NCBI RefSeq assembly: GCF_963678635.1
Contig: NC_087063.1
Span: forward strand, 64,029,290 to 64,093,289
Length of the DNA stretch: 64,000 nucleotides
Source of the DNA: Symsagittifera roscoffensis
Lineage: Eukaryota > Xenacoelomorpha > Acoela > Convolutidae
Direction of reading: 5' to 3'
This document shows positions 14,600-27,500 of this stretch, piece by piece (position 1 is the stretch's first letter; each line of letters begins with the position of its first letter). Made by a program: the position numbers and the translations under genes. The notes below the pieces were generated by a model, which saw nothing but the letters and a program-made list of their open reading frames with translations, had not been told where the DNA came from and made no database searches.

Positions 14600-17220
14600 G
14601 TCAGCCAATCCTTCTTTGGTTCTAATGAAAATAGATTATACCTGAGCTTGATCCTTTTACTTTCTTTTATATTATTTGCTGCACGTTTATTTTCAAAAAA
14701 TTGAAAAACGTTTCTGATGAAATAAGAGCCAATCCACTGAACAAGAGTTTCCATTCTATCTGAAGCGATGATTTTTGAGTTATGTAACTTGCCTTCAAGG
14801 TTTGATATTCGCTTTTTTCAAGTTTGACGTGAAGGCCATTTTTTTGTTTTTTTTTGTTGAAATTTTGTTTCCTCTTTTGAAGTTTTCTTGTTGCTTGATT
14901 TTAATTACTGAACTCTTTTTGAAAGCTTTAAATTTATTTGCGATGAATACAAGCCAATCCTTCTTTGATTACAATGAAAACAATTTTTTTCTGAGTTTGA
15001 ATAAATTAACTTTTTTTATGTTTCGCTGAACTAATGATACTCTTGAATGTTATGCTCGAAAACAGTATTATTGGAGCTAATGATTTAGGAGATGTAATGC
15101 TCAACAATGTTCTCCGTTTTGTCTATGAACGCTTCGTTATTTTCAGTTTTATGGGACATTAATTCCACTGTTCATTTTTCGAATTGATCTCTTTGGATGC
15201 TGTTTTCCGTCTGGATTCTGTTTTTTTGCACTGTGCGCAGTTGCACGGTTTATCTATTGAATACATATTAAACCTCGATTGATTGTTTTACCGGTTTTTT
15301 TCTTAAGCTAGTAGTGAAGAGTTTTTAGTGATGATGATTTGTCAGCCAATCCGTCTTTGATTCTACTGAAAATAAATTATATCTGAGCTTGATCAATATT
15401 GTTTTTTTTTGTAATTATTTGCTGCAAAAAATTGAAAAACGTTTCTGATGAAATAAGAGCCAATCCACTGAACAATTATTTCTGATCTATCTGAAGAAAA
15501 TGATGTTCGGTTTATATAAATGGCTTTCAAGGTTTAATTTTTGCTTTTTTTTGTTACAAGTTCGACATGAAAGACTTTTTAATGTTTGATTTTATGTTGG
15601 TATTCTGTTTTCTTGTTCGAAATTTTCTGACTGCATGATTTCAATAACTCAACTTTTTTGAAAGCTTTCAAACTAATTGTGATGATTATCAGCCAATCCT
15701 TCTTTGATTCCAATGAAAATTATTTTTTACTGACTTTGAATGAAAAATTTTAATGTACGTTGAACTAATGGTACTCCTGACTGTTATGTTTCTTGCATTG
15801 TGTGCGCGGTTGCACGATTTATCTATTGAACACATATTAAACCTCGATTGATTGTTTCACTGTTTTTTTCTGAAGCTAGTAGTGAAGCGTTTTTAGTGAT
15901 GATGATTTGTCAGCCAATCCTTCTTTGATTATACTGAAAAAAAATTATATCTGAGCTTGATCAATATTGTTTTTTTTGTAATTATTTGCTGCAAAAAATT
16001 TGAAAAACGTTTCTGATGAAATAAGAGCCAATCCACTGAACAATTATTTCTGATCTATCTGAAGAAAATGATGTTCGGTTTATGTAAATGGCTTTCAAGG
16101 CTTAATTTTTGCTTTTTTTGTTACAAGTTCGACATGAAAGACTTTTTCATGTTTGATTTTATGTTAGTATTCTGTTTTCTTGTTCGAAATTTTCTGACTG
16201 CATGATTTCAATTACTCAACTTTTTGGAAAGCTTTCAAACTAATTGTGATGATTATCAGCCAATCCTTCTTTGATTCCAATGAAAATTATTTTTTACTGA
16301 CTTTGAATGAAAAATTTAATGTACGTTGAACTAATGGTACTCCTGACTGTTATGTTTCTTGCATTGTGTGCGCGGTTGCACGATTTATCTATTGAACACA
16401 TATTAAATCACGATTAATTGTTTTACTGTTTTTTTTCTGAAGCTATTAGTAAAGAGTTTTTAGTGATGATGATTTGTCAGCCAATCCTTCTTTGGTTCTA
16501 ATGAAAATAGATTATACCTGAGCTTGATCCTTTTACTTTCTTTTATATTATTTGCTGCATGTTTATTTTCAAAAAATTGAAAAAGTTTCTGATGAAATAA
16601 GAGCCAATCCACTGAACAATGATTTCCATTCTATCTGAAGCGATGATTTTTGAGTTATGTAACTTGCCTTCAAGGTTTGATATTCGCTTTTTTCAAGTTT
16701 GACGTGAAGGCCATTTTCTTGTCTGATTTTGTTGAATTTTTGTTTCCTCTTTTGAAGTTTTCTTGTTGCATGATTTTAATTACTGAACTCTTTTTGAAAG
16801 CTTTAAATTTATTTGCGATGAATACAAGCGAATCCTTCTTTGATTAAAATGAAAACAATTTTTTCTCTGAGTTTGAATAAATTAACTTTTTTTATGTTTC
16901 GCTGAACTAATGATACTCTTGAATGTTATGCTCGAAAAATGTTTTATTGGAGCTAATGATTTAGGAGATGTAATGCTCAACAATGTTCTCCGTTTTGTCT
17001 ATGAACGCTTCGTTATTTTCAGTTTTATAGGACATTAATTCCATGGTTAATTTTTCGAATTTATCTCTTTGGATGCTGTTTTCCGTCTGGGTTCTGTTTT
17101 TTTTGCACTGTGTGCGCGGTTGCACGGTTTATCTATTGAATTTATATTAAACCTCGGTTGATTGTTTTACTGGTTTCTTTCTGAAGCTAGTAGTGAAGAG
17201 TTTTTAGTGATGATGATTTG

Positions 17221-17791
17221 TCAGCCAATCCTTCTTTGATTCTACTGAAAATAATTTATATCTGAGCTTGATCAATATTGTTTGTTTTTTTCTGTAGTTT
17301 TTTGCTGCAAAAAATTGAAAAACGCTTCTGATGAAATAAGAGCCAATCCACTGAACAATTATTTCTGATCTATCTGAAGAAAATGATGTTCGGTTTATGT
17401 AAATGGCTTTCAAGGTTTAATTTTTGCTTTTTTGTTACAAGTTCGACATGAAAGACTTTTTCATGTTTGATTTTATGTTGGTATTCTGTTTTCTTGTTCG
17501 AAATTTTCTGACTGCATGATTTCAATTACTCAACTTTTTTGAAAGCTTTCAAACTAATTGTGATGATTATCAGCCAATCCTTCTTTGATTCCAATGAAAA
17601 TTATTTTTTACTGACTTTGAATAAAAAATTTTAATGTACGTTGAACTAATGGTACTCCTGAATGTTATGTTTCTTGCATTGTGTGCGCGGTTGCACGATT
17701 TATCTATTGAACACATATTAAACCTCGATTGATTGTTTTACTGTTTTTTTTCTGAAGCTAGTAGTGAAGAGTTTTTAGTGATGATGATTTG
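17221..17791 (+). repeat. Representative short unit (571 bp)
   Basis: This is a typical short unit. It starts at TCAGCCAATCCTTC, carries AGAGCCAATCCACTGAAC about 120 bp later, a second leader (GATTATCAGCCAATCC) at about +348, then the GC-rich block GTGTGCGCGGTTGCAC, and ends at the next anchor. Open frames inside are AT-driven and not conserved as protein. Confidence 0.85.
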
Positions 17792-19107
17792 TCAGCCAAT
17801 CCTTCTTTGATTCTACTGAAAATAAATTATATCTGAGCTTGATCAATATTGTTTTTTTTTTGTAATTATTTGCTGCAAAAAATTGAAAAACGTTTCTGAT
17901 GAAATAAGAGCCAATCCACTGAACAATTATTTCTGATCTATCTGAAGAAAATGATGTTCGGTTTATGTAAATGGCTTTTAAGGTTTAATTTTTGCTTTTT
18001 TTTGTTACAAGTTCGACATGAAAGACTTTTTCATGTTTGATTTTATGTTGGTATTCTGTTTTCTTGTTCGAAATTTTCTGACTGCATGATTTCAATTACT
18101 CAACTTTTTTGAAAGCTTTCAAACTAATTGTGATGATTATCAGCCAATCCTTCTTTGATTCCAATGAAAATTATTTTTTACTGACTTTGAATAAAAAATT
18201 TTAATGTACGTTGAACTAATGGTACTCCTGACTGTTATGTTTCTTGCATTGTGTGCGCGGTTGCACGATTTATCTATTGAACACATATTAAACCTCGATT
18301 AATTGTTCTACTGTTTTTTTTCTGAAGCTATTAGTAAAGAGTTTTTAGTGATGATGATTTGTCAGCCAATCCTTTTTTGGTTCTAATGAAAATAGATTAT
18401 ACCTGAGCTTGATCCTTTTACTTTCTTTTATATTATTTGCTGCACGTTTATTTTCAAAAAATTGAAAATTATTTCTGATGAAATAAGAGCCAATCCACTG
18501 AACAATGATTTCCAATCTATCTGAAGCGATGATTTTTGAGTTATGTAACTTGCCTTCAAGGTTTTTTTCATTCGCTTTTTTCAAGTTTAAAGTGAAGGCC
18601 ATTTTCTTGTATGATTTTGTTGGATTTTTGTTTCCTCTTTTGAAGTTTTCTTGTTGCTTGATTTTAATTACTGAACTCTTTTTGAAAGCTTTAAATTTAT
18701 TTGCGATGAATATAAGCCAATCCTTCTTTGATTACAATGAAAACAGTTTTTTTCTGAGTTTGAATAAATTAACTTTTTTTATGTTCCGCTGAACAAATGA
18801 TACTCTTCAATGTTATGCTCGAAAACAGTATTATTGGAGCTAATGATTTAGGAGACGTAATGCTCAACAATGTTCTCCGTTTTGTCTATGTACGCTTCGT
18901 TATTTTCAGTTTTATGGGACATTAATTCCATGGTTAATTTTTCGAATTTATCTCTTTGGATGCTGTTTTCCGTCTGGATTCTGTTTTTTTTGCACTGTGT
19001 GCGTGGTTGCACGGTTTATCTATTGAATACCTATTAATCCTCGATTGATTGTATTACTGGTTTCTTTCTGAAGCTAGTAGTGAAGAGTTTTTAGTGATGA
19101 TGATTTG

Positions 19108-19847
19108 TCAGCCAATCCTTCTTTGATTCTAATGAAAATAGATTGTACCTGAGCTTGATCCTTTTACTTTTATATTATTTGCTGCACGTTTATTTTCAAA
19201 AAATTGAAAAACGTTTCTGATGAAATAAGAGCCAATCCACTGAACAATGATTTCCAATCTATCTGAAGCTATCATTTTTGAGTTATGTAACTTGCCTTCA
19301 AGGTTTTTTTCATTCGCTTTTTTCAAGTTTAACGTGAAGGCCATTTTCTTGTATGATTTTGTTGGATTTTTGTTTCCTCTTTTGAAGTTTTCTTGTTGCA
19401 TGATTTTAATTACTGAACTCTTTTTGAAAGCTTTAAATTTATTTGCGATGAATATAAGCCAATCCTTCTTTGATTACAATGAAAACAGTTTTTTTCTGAG
19501 TTTGAATAAATTAACTTTTTTTATGTTCCGCTGAACAAATGATACTCTTCAATGTTATGCTCGAAAACAGTATTATTGGAGCTAATGATTTAGGAGACGT
19601 AATGCTCAACAATGTTCTCCGTTTTGTCTATGTACGCTTCGTTATTTTCAGTTTTATGGGACATTAATTCCATGGTTAATTTTTCGAATTTATCTCTTTG
19701 GATGCTGTTTTCCGTCTGGATTCTGTTTTTTTTTGCACTGTGTGCGCGGTTGCACGGTTTATCTATTGAATACATATTAATCCTCGATTGATTGTATTAC
19801 TGGTTTCTTTCTGAAGCTAGTAGTGAAGAGTTAGTGATGATGATTTG
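19108..19847 (+). repeat. Representative long unit (740 bp)
   Basis: This is a typical long unit. It aligns with the short unit along its length but contains about 170 extra bases between TGAATGTTATGCTCG and the GC-rich block. The extra part includes AAAACAGTATTATTGGAG, CAACAATGTTCTCCG and GGATGCTGTTTTCCG. An 84-95 codon reading frame rich in Phe, Leu and Ile recurs in these units, but I do not regard it as a gene. Confidence 0.85.
19735..19784 (+). other. Conserved GC-rich block of the satellite (example)
   Basis: This is one instance of the best conserved block in the array: TGCACTGTGTGCGCGG followed by TTGCACGG and then TTTATCTATTGAATACATATTAA. It is the only clearly GC-rich part of each unit and contains the inverted repeat GTGC-GCGGTT-GCAC. 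It persists in the diverged edge copies near 37045, 38357 and 39096. A bound protein could explain the constraint, but this is inference. Confidence 0.6.
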
Positions 19848-22800
19848 TCAGCCAATCCTTCTTTGATTCTAATGAAAATAGATTGTACCTGAGCTTGATC
19901 CTTTTACTTTTATATTATTTGCTGCACGTTTATTTTCAAAAAATTGAAAAACGTTTCTGATGAAATAAGAGCCAATCCACTGAACAATGATTTCCAATCT
20001 ATCTGAAGCTATCATTTTTGAGTTATGTAACTTGCCTTCAAGGTTTTTTTCATTCGCTTTTTTCAAGTTTAACGTGAAGGCCATTTTCTTGTATGATTTT
20101 GTTGGATTTTTGTTTCCTCTTTTGAAGTTTTCTTGTTGCATGATTTTAATTACTGAACTCTTTTTGAAAGCTTTAAATTTATTTGCGATGAATATAAGCC
20201 AATCCTTCTTTGATTACAATGAAAACAATTTTTTTCTGAGTTTGAATAAATTAACTTTTTTTATGTTCCGCTGAACTAATGATACTCTTGAATGTTATGC
20301 TCGAAAACAGTATTATTGGAGCTAATGATTTAGGAGACGTAATGCTCAACAATGTTCTCCGTTTTGTCTATGTACGCTTCGTTATTTTCAGTTTTATGGG
20401 ACATAAATTCCATGGTTAATTTTTCGAATTTATCTCTTTGGATGCTGTTTTCCGTCTGGGTTCTGTTTTTTTTGCACTGTGTGCGCGGTTGCACGGTTTA
20501 TTTATTGAATACATATTAAACCTCGATTGATTGTATTACTGGTTTCTTTCTGAAGCTAGTAGTGAAGAGTTGTTAGTGATGATCATTTGTCAGCCAATCC
20601 TTCTTTGATTCTACTGAAAATAAATTATATCTTAGCTTGATCAATATTGTTTGTTTTTTTGTAATTATTTGCTGCAAAAAATTGAAAAACGTTCCTGATG
20701 TAATAAGAGCCAATCCACTGAACAATTATTTCTGATCTATCTGAAGAAAATGATGTTCGATTTATGTAAATGGCTTTCAAGGTTTAATTTTTGCTTTTTC
20801 GTTACAAGTTCGACATGAAAGACTTTTTAATGTTTGATTCTATGTTGGTATTCTGTTTTCTTGTTCGAAATTTTGTGACTGCATGATTTCAATTATCAAC
20901 TTTTTTGAAAGCTTTCAAACTAATTGTGATGATTATCAGCCAATCCTTCTTTGATTCCAATGAAAATTATTTTTTACTGACTTTGAATAAAAATTTTTAA
21001 TGTACGTTGAACTAATGATACTCCTGACTGTTATGTTTCTTGCATTGTGTGCGCGTTGCACGATTTATCTATTGAACACATATTAAACCTCAATTAATTG
21101 TTTTACTGTTTTTTTCTGAAGCTCTTATTAAAGAGTTTTTAGTGATGATGATTTGTCAACCAATCCGTCTTTGATTCTAATGAAAATAGATTGTACCTGA
21201 GCTTGATCCTTTTACTTTCTTTTATATTATTTGCTGCACGTTTATTTTCAAAAAATTGAAAAACGTTTTTGTTGAAATAAGAGCTAATCCACTGAACAAT
21301 GATTTCCAATCTATCTGAAGCGATGATTTTTGAGTTATGTAACTTGCCTTCAAGGTTTGATATTCGCTTTTTTCAAGTTTGACGTGAAGGCCATTTTCTT
21401 GTATGATTTTGTTGGATTTTTGTTTCCTCTTTTGAAGTTTTCTTGTTGCATGATTTTAATTACTGACCTCTTTTTGAAAGCTTTAAATTTATTTGCGATG
21501 AATATAAGCCAATCCTTCTTTGATTACAATGAAAACAATTTTTTTCTGAGTTTGAATAAATTAACTTTTTTTATGTTCCGCTGAACTAATGATACTCTTG
21601 AATGTTATGCTCGAAAACAGTATTATTGGAGCTAATGATTTAGGAGACGTAATGCTCAACAATGTTCTCCGTTTTGTCTATGTACGCTTCGTTATTTTCA
21701 GTTTTATGGGACATAAATTCCATGGTTAATTTTTCGAATTTATCTCTTTGGATGCTGTTTTCCGTCTGGATTCTGTTTTTTTTGCACTGTGTGCGCGGTT
21801 GCACGGTTTATCTATTGAAAACATATTAAACCTCGATTGATTGTATTACTGGTTTCTTTCTGAAGCTAGTAGTGAAGAGTTGTTAGTGATGATCATTTGT
21901 CAGCCAATCCTTTTTTGATTCTACTGAAAATAAATTATATCTGAGCTTGATCAATATTGTTTGTTTTTTTTTGTAATTATTTGCTGCAAAAAATTGAAAA
22001 ACGTTCCTGATGTAATAAGAGCCAATCCACTGAACAATTATTTCTGATCTGTCTGAAGAAAATGATGTTCGATTTATGTAAATGGCTTTCAAGGTTTAAT
22101 TTTTGCTTTTTTGTTACAAGTTCGACATGAAAGACTTTTTAATGTTTGATTCTATGTTGGTATTCTGTTTTCTTGTTCGAAATTTTGTGACTGCATGATT
22201 TCAATTATCAACTTTTTTGAAAGCTTTCAAACTAATTGTGATTATTATCAGCCAATCCTTCTTTGATTCCAATGAAAATTATTTTTTACTGACTTTGAAT
22301 AAAAAATTTTAATGTACGTTGAACTAATGATACTCCTGACTGTTATGTTTCTTGCATTGTGTGCGCGTTGCACGATTTATCTATTGAACACATATTAAAC
22401 CTCAATTAATTGTTTTACTGTTTTTTTTCTGAAGCTATTATTAAAGAGTTTTTAGTGATGATGATTTGTCAGCCAATCCGTCTTTGATTCTAATGAAAAT
22501 AGATTGTACCTGAGCTTGATCCTTTTACTTTCTTTTATATTATTTGCTGCACGTTTATTTTCAAAAAATTGAAAAACGTTTCTGATGAAATAAGAGCTAA
22601 TCCACTGAACAATGATTTCCAATCTATCTGAAGCGATGATTTTTGAGTTATGTAACTTGCCTTCAAGGTTTGATATTCGCTTTTTTCAAGTTTGACGTGA
22701 AGGCCATTTTCTTGTATGGTTTTGTTGGATTTTTGTTTCCTCTTTTGAAGTTTTCTTGTTGCATGATTTTAATTACTGAACTCTTTTTGAAAGCTTTAAA

Positions 22801-24520
22801 TTTATTTGCGATGAATATAAGCCAATCCTTCTTTGATTACAATGAAAACAATTTTTTTCTGAGTTTGAATAAATTAACTTTTTTTATGTTCCGCTGAACT
22901 AATGATACTCTTGAATGTTATGCTCGAAAACAGTATTATTGGAGCTAATGATTTAGGAGACGTAATGCTCAACAATGTTCTCCGTTTTGTCTATGTACGC
23001 TTCGTTATTTTCAGTTTTATGGGACATTAATTCCATGGTTAATTTTTCGAATTTATCTCTTTGGATGCTGTTTTCCGTCTGGATTCTGTTTTTTTTTGCA
23101 CTGTGTGCGCGGTTGCACGGTTTATCTATTGAAAACATATTAAACCTCGATTGATTGTTTTACTGGTTTCTTTCTGAAGCTAGTAGTGAAGAGTTTTTAG
23201 TGATGATGATTTGTCAGCCAATCCTTCTTTGATTCTAATGAAAATAGATTGTACCTGAGCTTGATCCTTTTACTTTTATATTATTTGCTGCACGTTTATT
23301 TTCAAAAAATTGAAAAACGTTTCTGATGAAATAAGAGCCAATCCACTGAACAATTATTTCCAATCTATCTGAAGCGATGATTTTTGAGTTATGTAACTTG
23401 CCTTCAAGGTTTGATATTCGCTTTTTTCAAGTTTGACGTGAAGGCCATTTTCTTGTATGATTTTGTTGGATTTTTGTTTCCTCTTTTGAAGTTTTCTTGT
23501 TGCATGATTTTAATTACTGAACTCTTTTTGAAAGCTTTAAATTTATTTGCGATGAATATAAGCCAATCCTTCTTTGATTACAATGAAAACAATTTTTTTC
23601 TGAAATTGAATAAATTAACTTTTTTTATGTTCCGCTGAACTAATGATACCCTTGAATGTTATGCTCGAAAACAGTATTATTGGAGCTAATGATTTAGGAG
23701 ACGTAATGCTCAACAATGTTCTCCGTTTTGTCTATGTACGCTTCGTTATTTTCAGTTTTATGGGACATAAATTTCATGGTTAATTTTTCGAATTTATCTC
23801 TTTGGATGCTGTTTTCCGTCTGGATTCTGTTTTTTTTTTGCACTGTGTGCGCGGTTGCACGGTTTATCTATTGAATACATATTAAACCTCGATTGATTGT
23901 ATTACTGGTTTCTTTCTGAAGCTAGTAGTGAAGATTTTTTAGTGATGATGATTTGTCAGCCAATCCTTCTTTGATTCTACTGAAAATAAGTTATATCTGA
24001 GCTTGATCAATATTGTTTTTTTTTGCAATTATTTGCTGCCAAAAATTGAAAAACGTTTCTGATGAAATAAGAGCCAATCCACTGAACAATTATTTCTGAT
24101 CTATCTGAAGAAAATGATATTCGGCTTAAGTAAATGGCTTTCAAGGTTTATTTTTTGCTTTTTTTGTTACAAGTTCGACATGAAAGACTTTTTCATGTTT
24201 GATTTTATGTTGGTATTCTGTTTTCTTGTTCGAAAATTTCTGACTGCATGATTTCAATTATTCAACTTTTTTGAAAGCTTTCAAACTAATTGTGATGATT
24301 ATCAGCCAATCCTTCTTTGATTCCAATGAAAATTATTTTTACTGACTTTGAATAAAAAATTTTAATGTACGTTGAACTAATGGTACTCCTGACTGTTATG
24401 TTTCTTGCATTGTGTGCGCGGTTGGACGATTTATCTATTGAACACATTAAACCTCGATTAATTGTTTTACTGTTTTTTTCTGAAGCTATTAGAAAAGAGT
24501 TTTTAGTGATGATGATTTGT

Positions 24521-27500
24521 CAGCCAATCCTTCTTTGATTCTACTGAAAATAAATTATATCTGAGCTTGATCAATATTGTTTTTTTTTTGTAATTATTTG
24601 CTGCCAAAAATTGAAAAACGTTTCTGATGAAATAAGAGCCAATCCACTGAACAATTATTTCTGATCTATCTGAAGAAAAGGATATTTGGTTTATGTAAAT
24701 GACTTTCAAGGTTTAATTTTTGCTTTTTTTGTTACAAGTTCGACATGAAAGACTTTTTCATGTTTGATTTTTTGTTGGTATTCTGTTTTCTTGTTCGAAA
24801 TTTTCTGACTGCATGATTTCACTTACTCAACTTTTTTGAAAGCTTTCAAACTAATTGTGATGATTATCAGCCAATCCTTCTTTGATTCCAATGAAAATTA
24901 TTTTTTACTGACTTTGAATAAAAAATTTTAATGTACGTTGAACTAATGGTACTCCTGACTGTTATGTTTCTTGCATTGTGTGCGCGGTTGGACGATTTAT
25001 CTATTGAACACATTAAACCTCGATTAATTGTTTTACTGTTTTTTTTCTGAAGCTATTAGTAAAGAGTTTTTAGTGATGATGATTTGTCAGCCAATCCTTC
25101 TTTGATTCTACTGAAAATAAATTATATCTGAGCTTGATCAATATTGTTTTTTTTTGTAATTATTTGCTGCCAAAAATTGAAAAACGTTTCTGATGAAATA
25201 AGAGCCAATCCACTGAACAGTTATTTCTGATCTATCTGAAGAAAATGATATTCGGTTTATGTAAATGACTTTCAAGGTTTAATTTTTGCTTTTTTTGTTA
25301 CAAGTTCGACATGAAAGACTTTTTCATGTTTGATTTTATGTTGGTATTCTGTTTTCTTGTTCGAATTTTTCTGACTGCATGATTTCAATTATTCAACTTT
25401 TTTGAAAGCTTTCAAACTAATTGTGATGATTATCAGCAAATCCTTCTTTGATTCCAATGAAAATTATGTTTTACTGACTTTGAATAAAAAATTTTAATGT
25501 ACATTGAACTAATGGTACTCCTGACTGTTATGTTTCTTGCATTGTGTGCGCGGTTGGACGATTTATCTATTGAACACATTAAACCTCGATTAATTGTTTT
25601 ACTGTTTTTTTTCTGAAGCTATTAGTAAAGAGTTTTTAGTGATGATGATTTGTCAGCCAATCCTTCTTTGATTCTACTGAAAATAAATTATATCTTGAGC
25701 TTGATCAATATTGTTTTTTTTGTAATTAGTTGCTGCCAAAAATTTAAAAACGTTTCTGATGAAATAAGAGCCAATCCACTGAACAATTATTTCTGATCTT
25801 ACTGAAGAAAATGATATTCGGTTTATGTAAATGACTTTCAAGGTTTAATTTTTGCTTTTTTTGTTACAAGTTCGACATGAAAGACTTTTTCATGTTTGAT
25901 TTTATGTTGGTATTCTGTTTTCTTGTTCGAAATTTTCTGACTGCATGATTTCACTTACTCAACTTTTTTGAAAGCTTTCAAACTAATTGTGATGATTATC
26001 AGCCAATCCTTCTTTGATTCCAATGAAAATTATTTTTTACTGACTTTGAATAAAAAATTTTAATGTACGTTGAACTAATGGTACTCCTGACTGTTATGTT
26101 TCTTGCATTGTGTGCGCGGTTGGACGATTTATCTATTGAACACATTAAACCTCCATTATTTGTTTTACTGTTTTTTTTTCTGAAGCTATTAGTAAAGTGT
26201 TTTTAGTGATGATGATTTTTCAGCCAATCCTTCTTTGATTCTACTGAAAATAAATTATATCTGAGCTTGATCAATATTGTTTTTTTTTGTAATTATTTGC
26301 TGCCAAAAATTGAAAAACGTTTCTGATGAAATAAGAGCCAATCCACTGAACAATTATTTCTGATCTATCTGAAGAAAATGATATTCGGTTTATGTAAATG
26401 ACTTTCAAGGTTTAATTTTTGCTTTTTTTGTTACAAGTTCGACATGAAAGACTTTTTCATGTTTGATTTTATGTTGGTATTCTGTTTTCTTGTTCGAAAT
26501 TTTCTGACTGCATGATTTCACTTACTCAACTTTTTTGAAAGCTTTCAAACTAATTGTGATGATTATCAGCCAATCCTTCTTTGATTCCAATGAAAATTAT
26601 TTTTAACTGACTTTGAATAAAAAATTTTAATGTACGTTGAACTAATGGTACTCCTGACTGTTATGTTTCTTGCATTGTGTGCGCGGTTGCACGGTTTATC
26701 TATTGAATACATAATAAACCTCGATTGATTGTATTACTGGTTTCTTTCTGAAGCTAGCAGTGAAGAGTTTTTAGTGATGATCATTTGTCAGCCAATCCTT
26801 CTTTGATTCTACTGAAAATAATTTATATCTGAGCTTGATCAATATTGTTTTTTTTTTGTAATTATTTGCTGCAAAAAATTGAAAAACGTTCCTGATGAAA
26901 TAAGAGCCAATCCACTGACCAATTATTTCTGATCTATCTGAAGAAAATGATATTCGGTTTATGTAAATGACTTTCAAGGTTTAATTTTTGCTTTTTTTGT
27001 TACAAGTTCGACATGAAAGACTTTTTCATGTTTGATTTTATGTTGGTATTCTGTTTTCTTGTTCGAAATTTTCTGACTGCATGATTTCACTTACTCAACT
27101 TTTTTGAAAGCTTTCAAACTAATTGTGATGATTATCAGCCAATCCTTCTTTGATTCCAATGAAAATTATTTTTAACTGACTTTGAATAAAAAATTTTAAT
27201 GTACGTTGAACTAATGGTACTCCTGACTGTTATGTTTCTTGCATTGTGTGCGCGGTTGCACGGTTTATCTATTGAATACATAATAAACCTCGATTGATTG
27301 TATTACTGGTTTCTTTCTGAAGCTAGCAGTGAAGAGTTTTTAGTGATGATCATTTGTCAGCCAATCCTTCTTTGATTCTACTGAAAATAATTTATATCTG
27401 AGCTTGATCAATATTGTTTTTTTTTTTGTAATTATTTGCTGCAAAAAATTGAAAAACGTTCCTGATGAAATAAGAGCCAATCCACTGACCAATTATTTCT

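Larger units (their letters stand above)
14600..24520 (+). repeat. Array segment: mixed units with consecutive long units
   Basis: Long and short units are mixed. Three long units lie back to back from 18362 to 20590, and two more from 22468 to 23957. Neighbouring long units share private changes, such as TTTTTTTCATTCGC near 18564, 19305 and 20046 and TATGTACGC near 18893, 19629 and 20369, so they arose by local duplication. Confidence 0.85.
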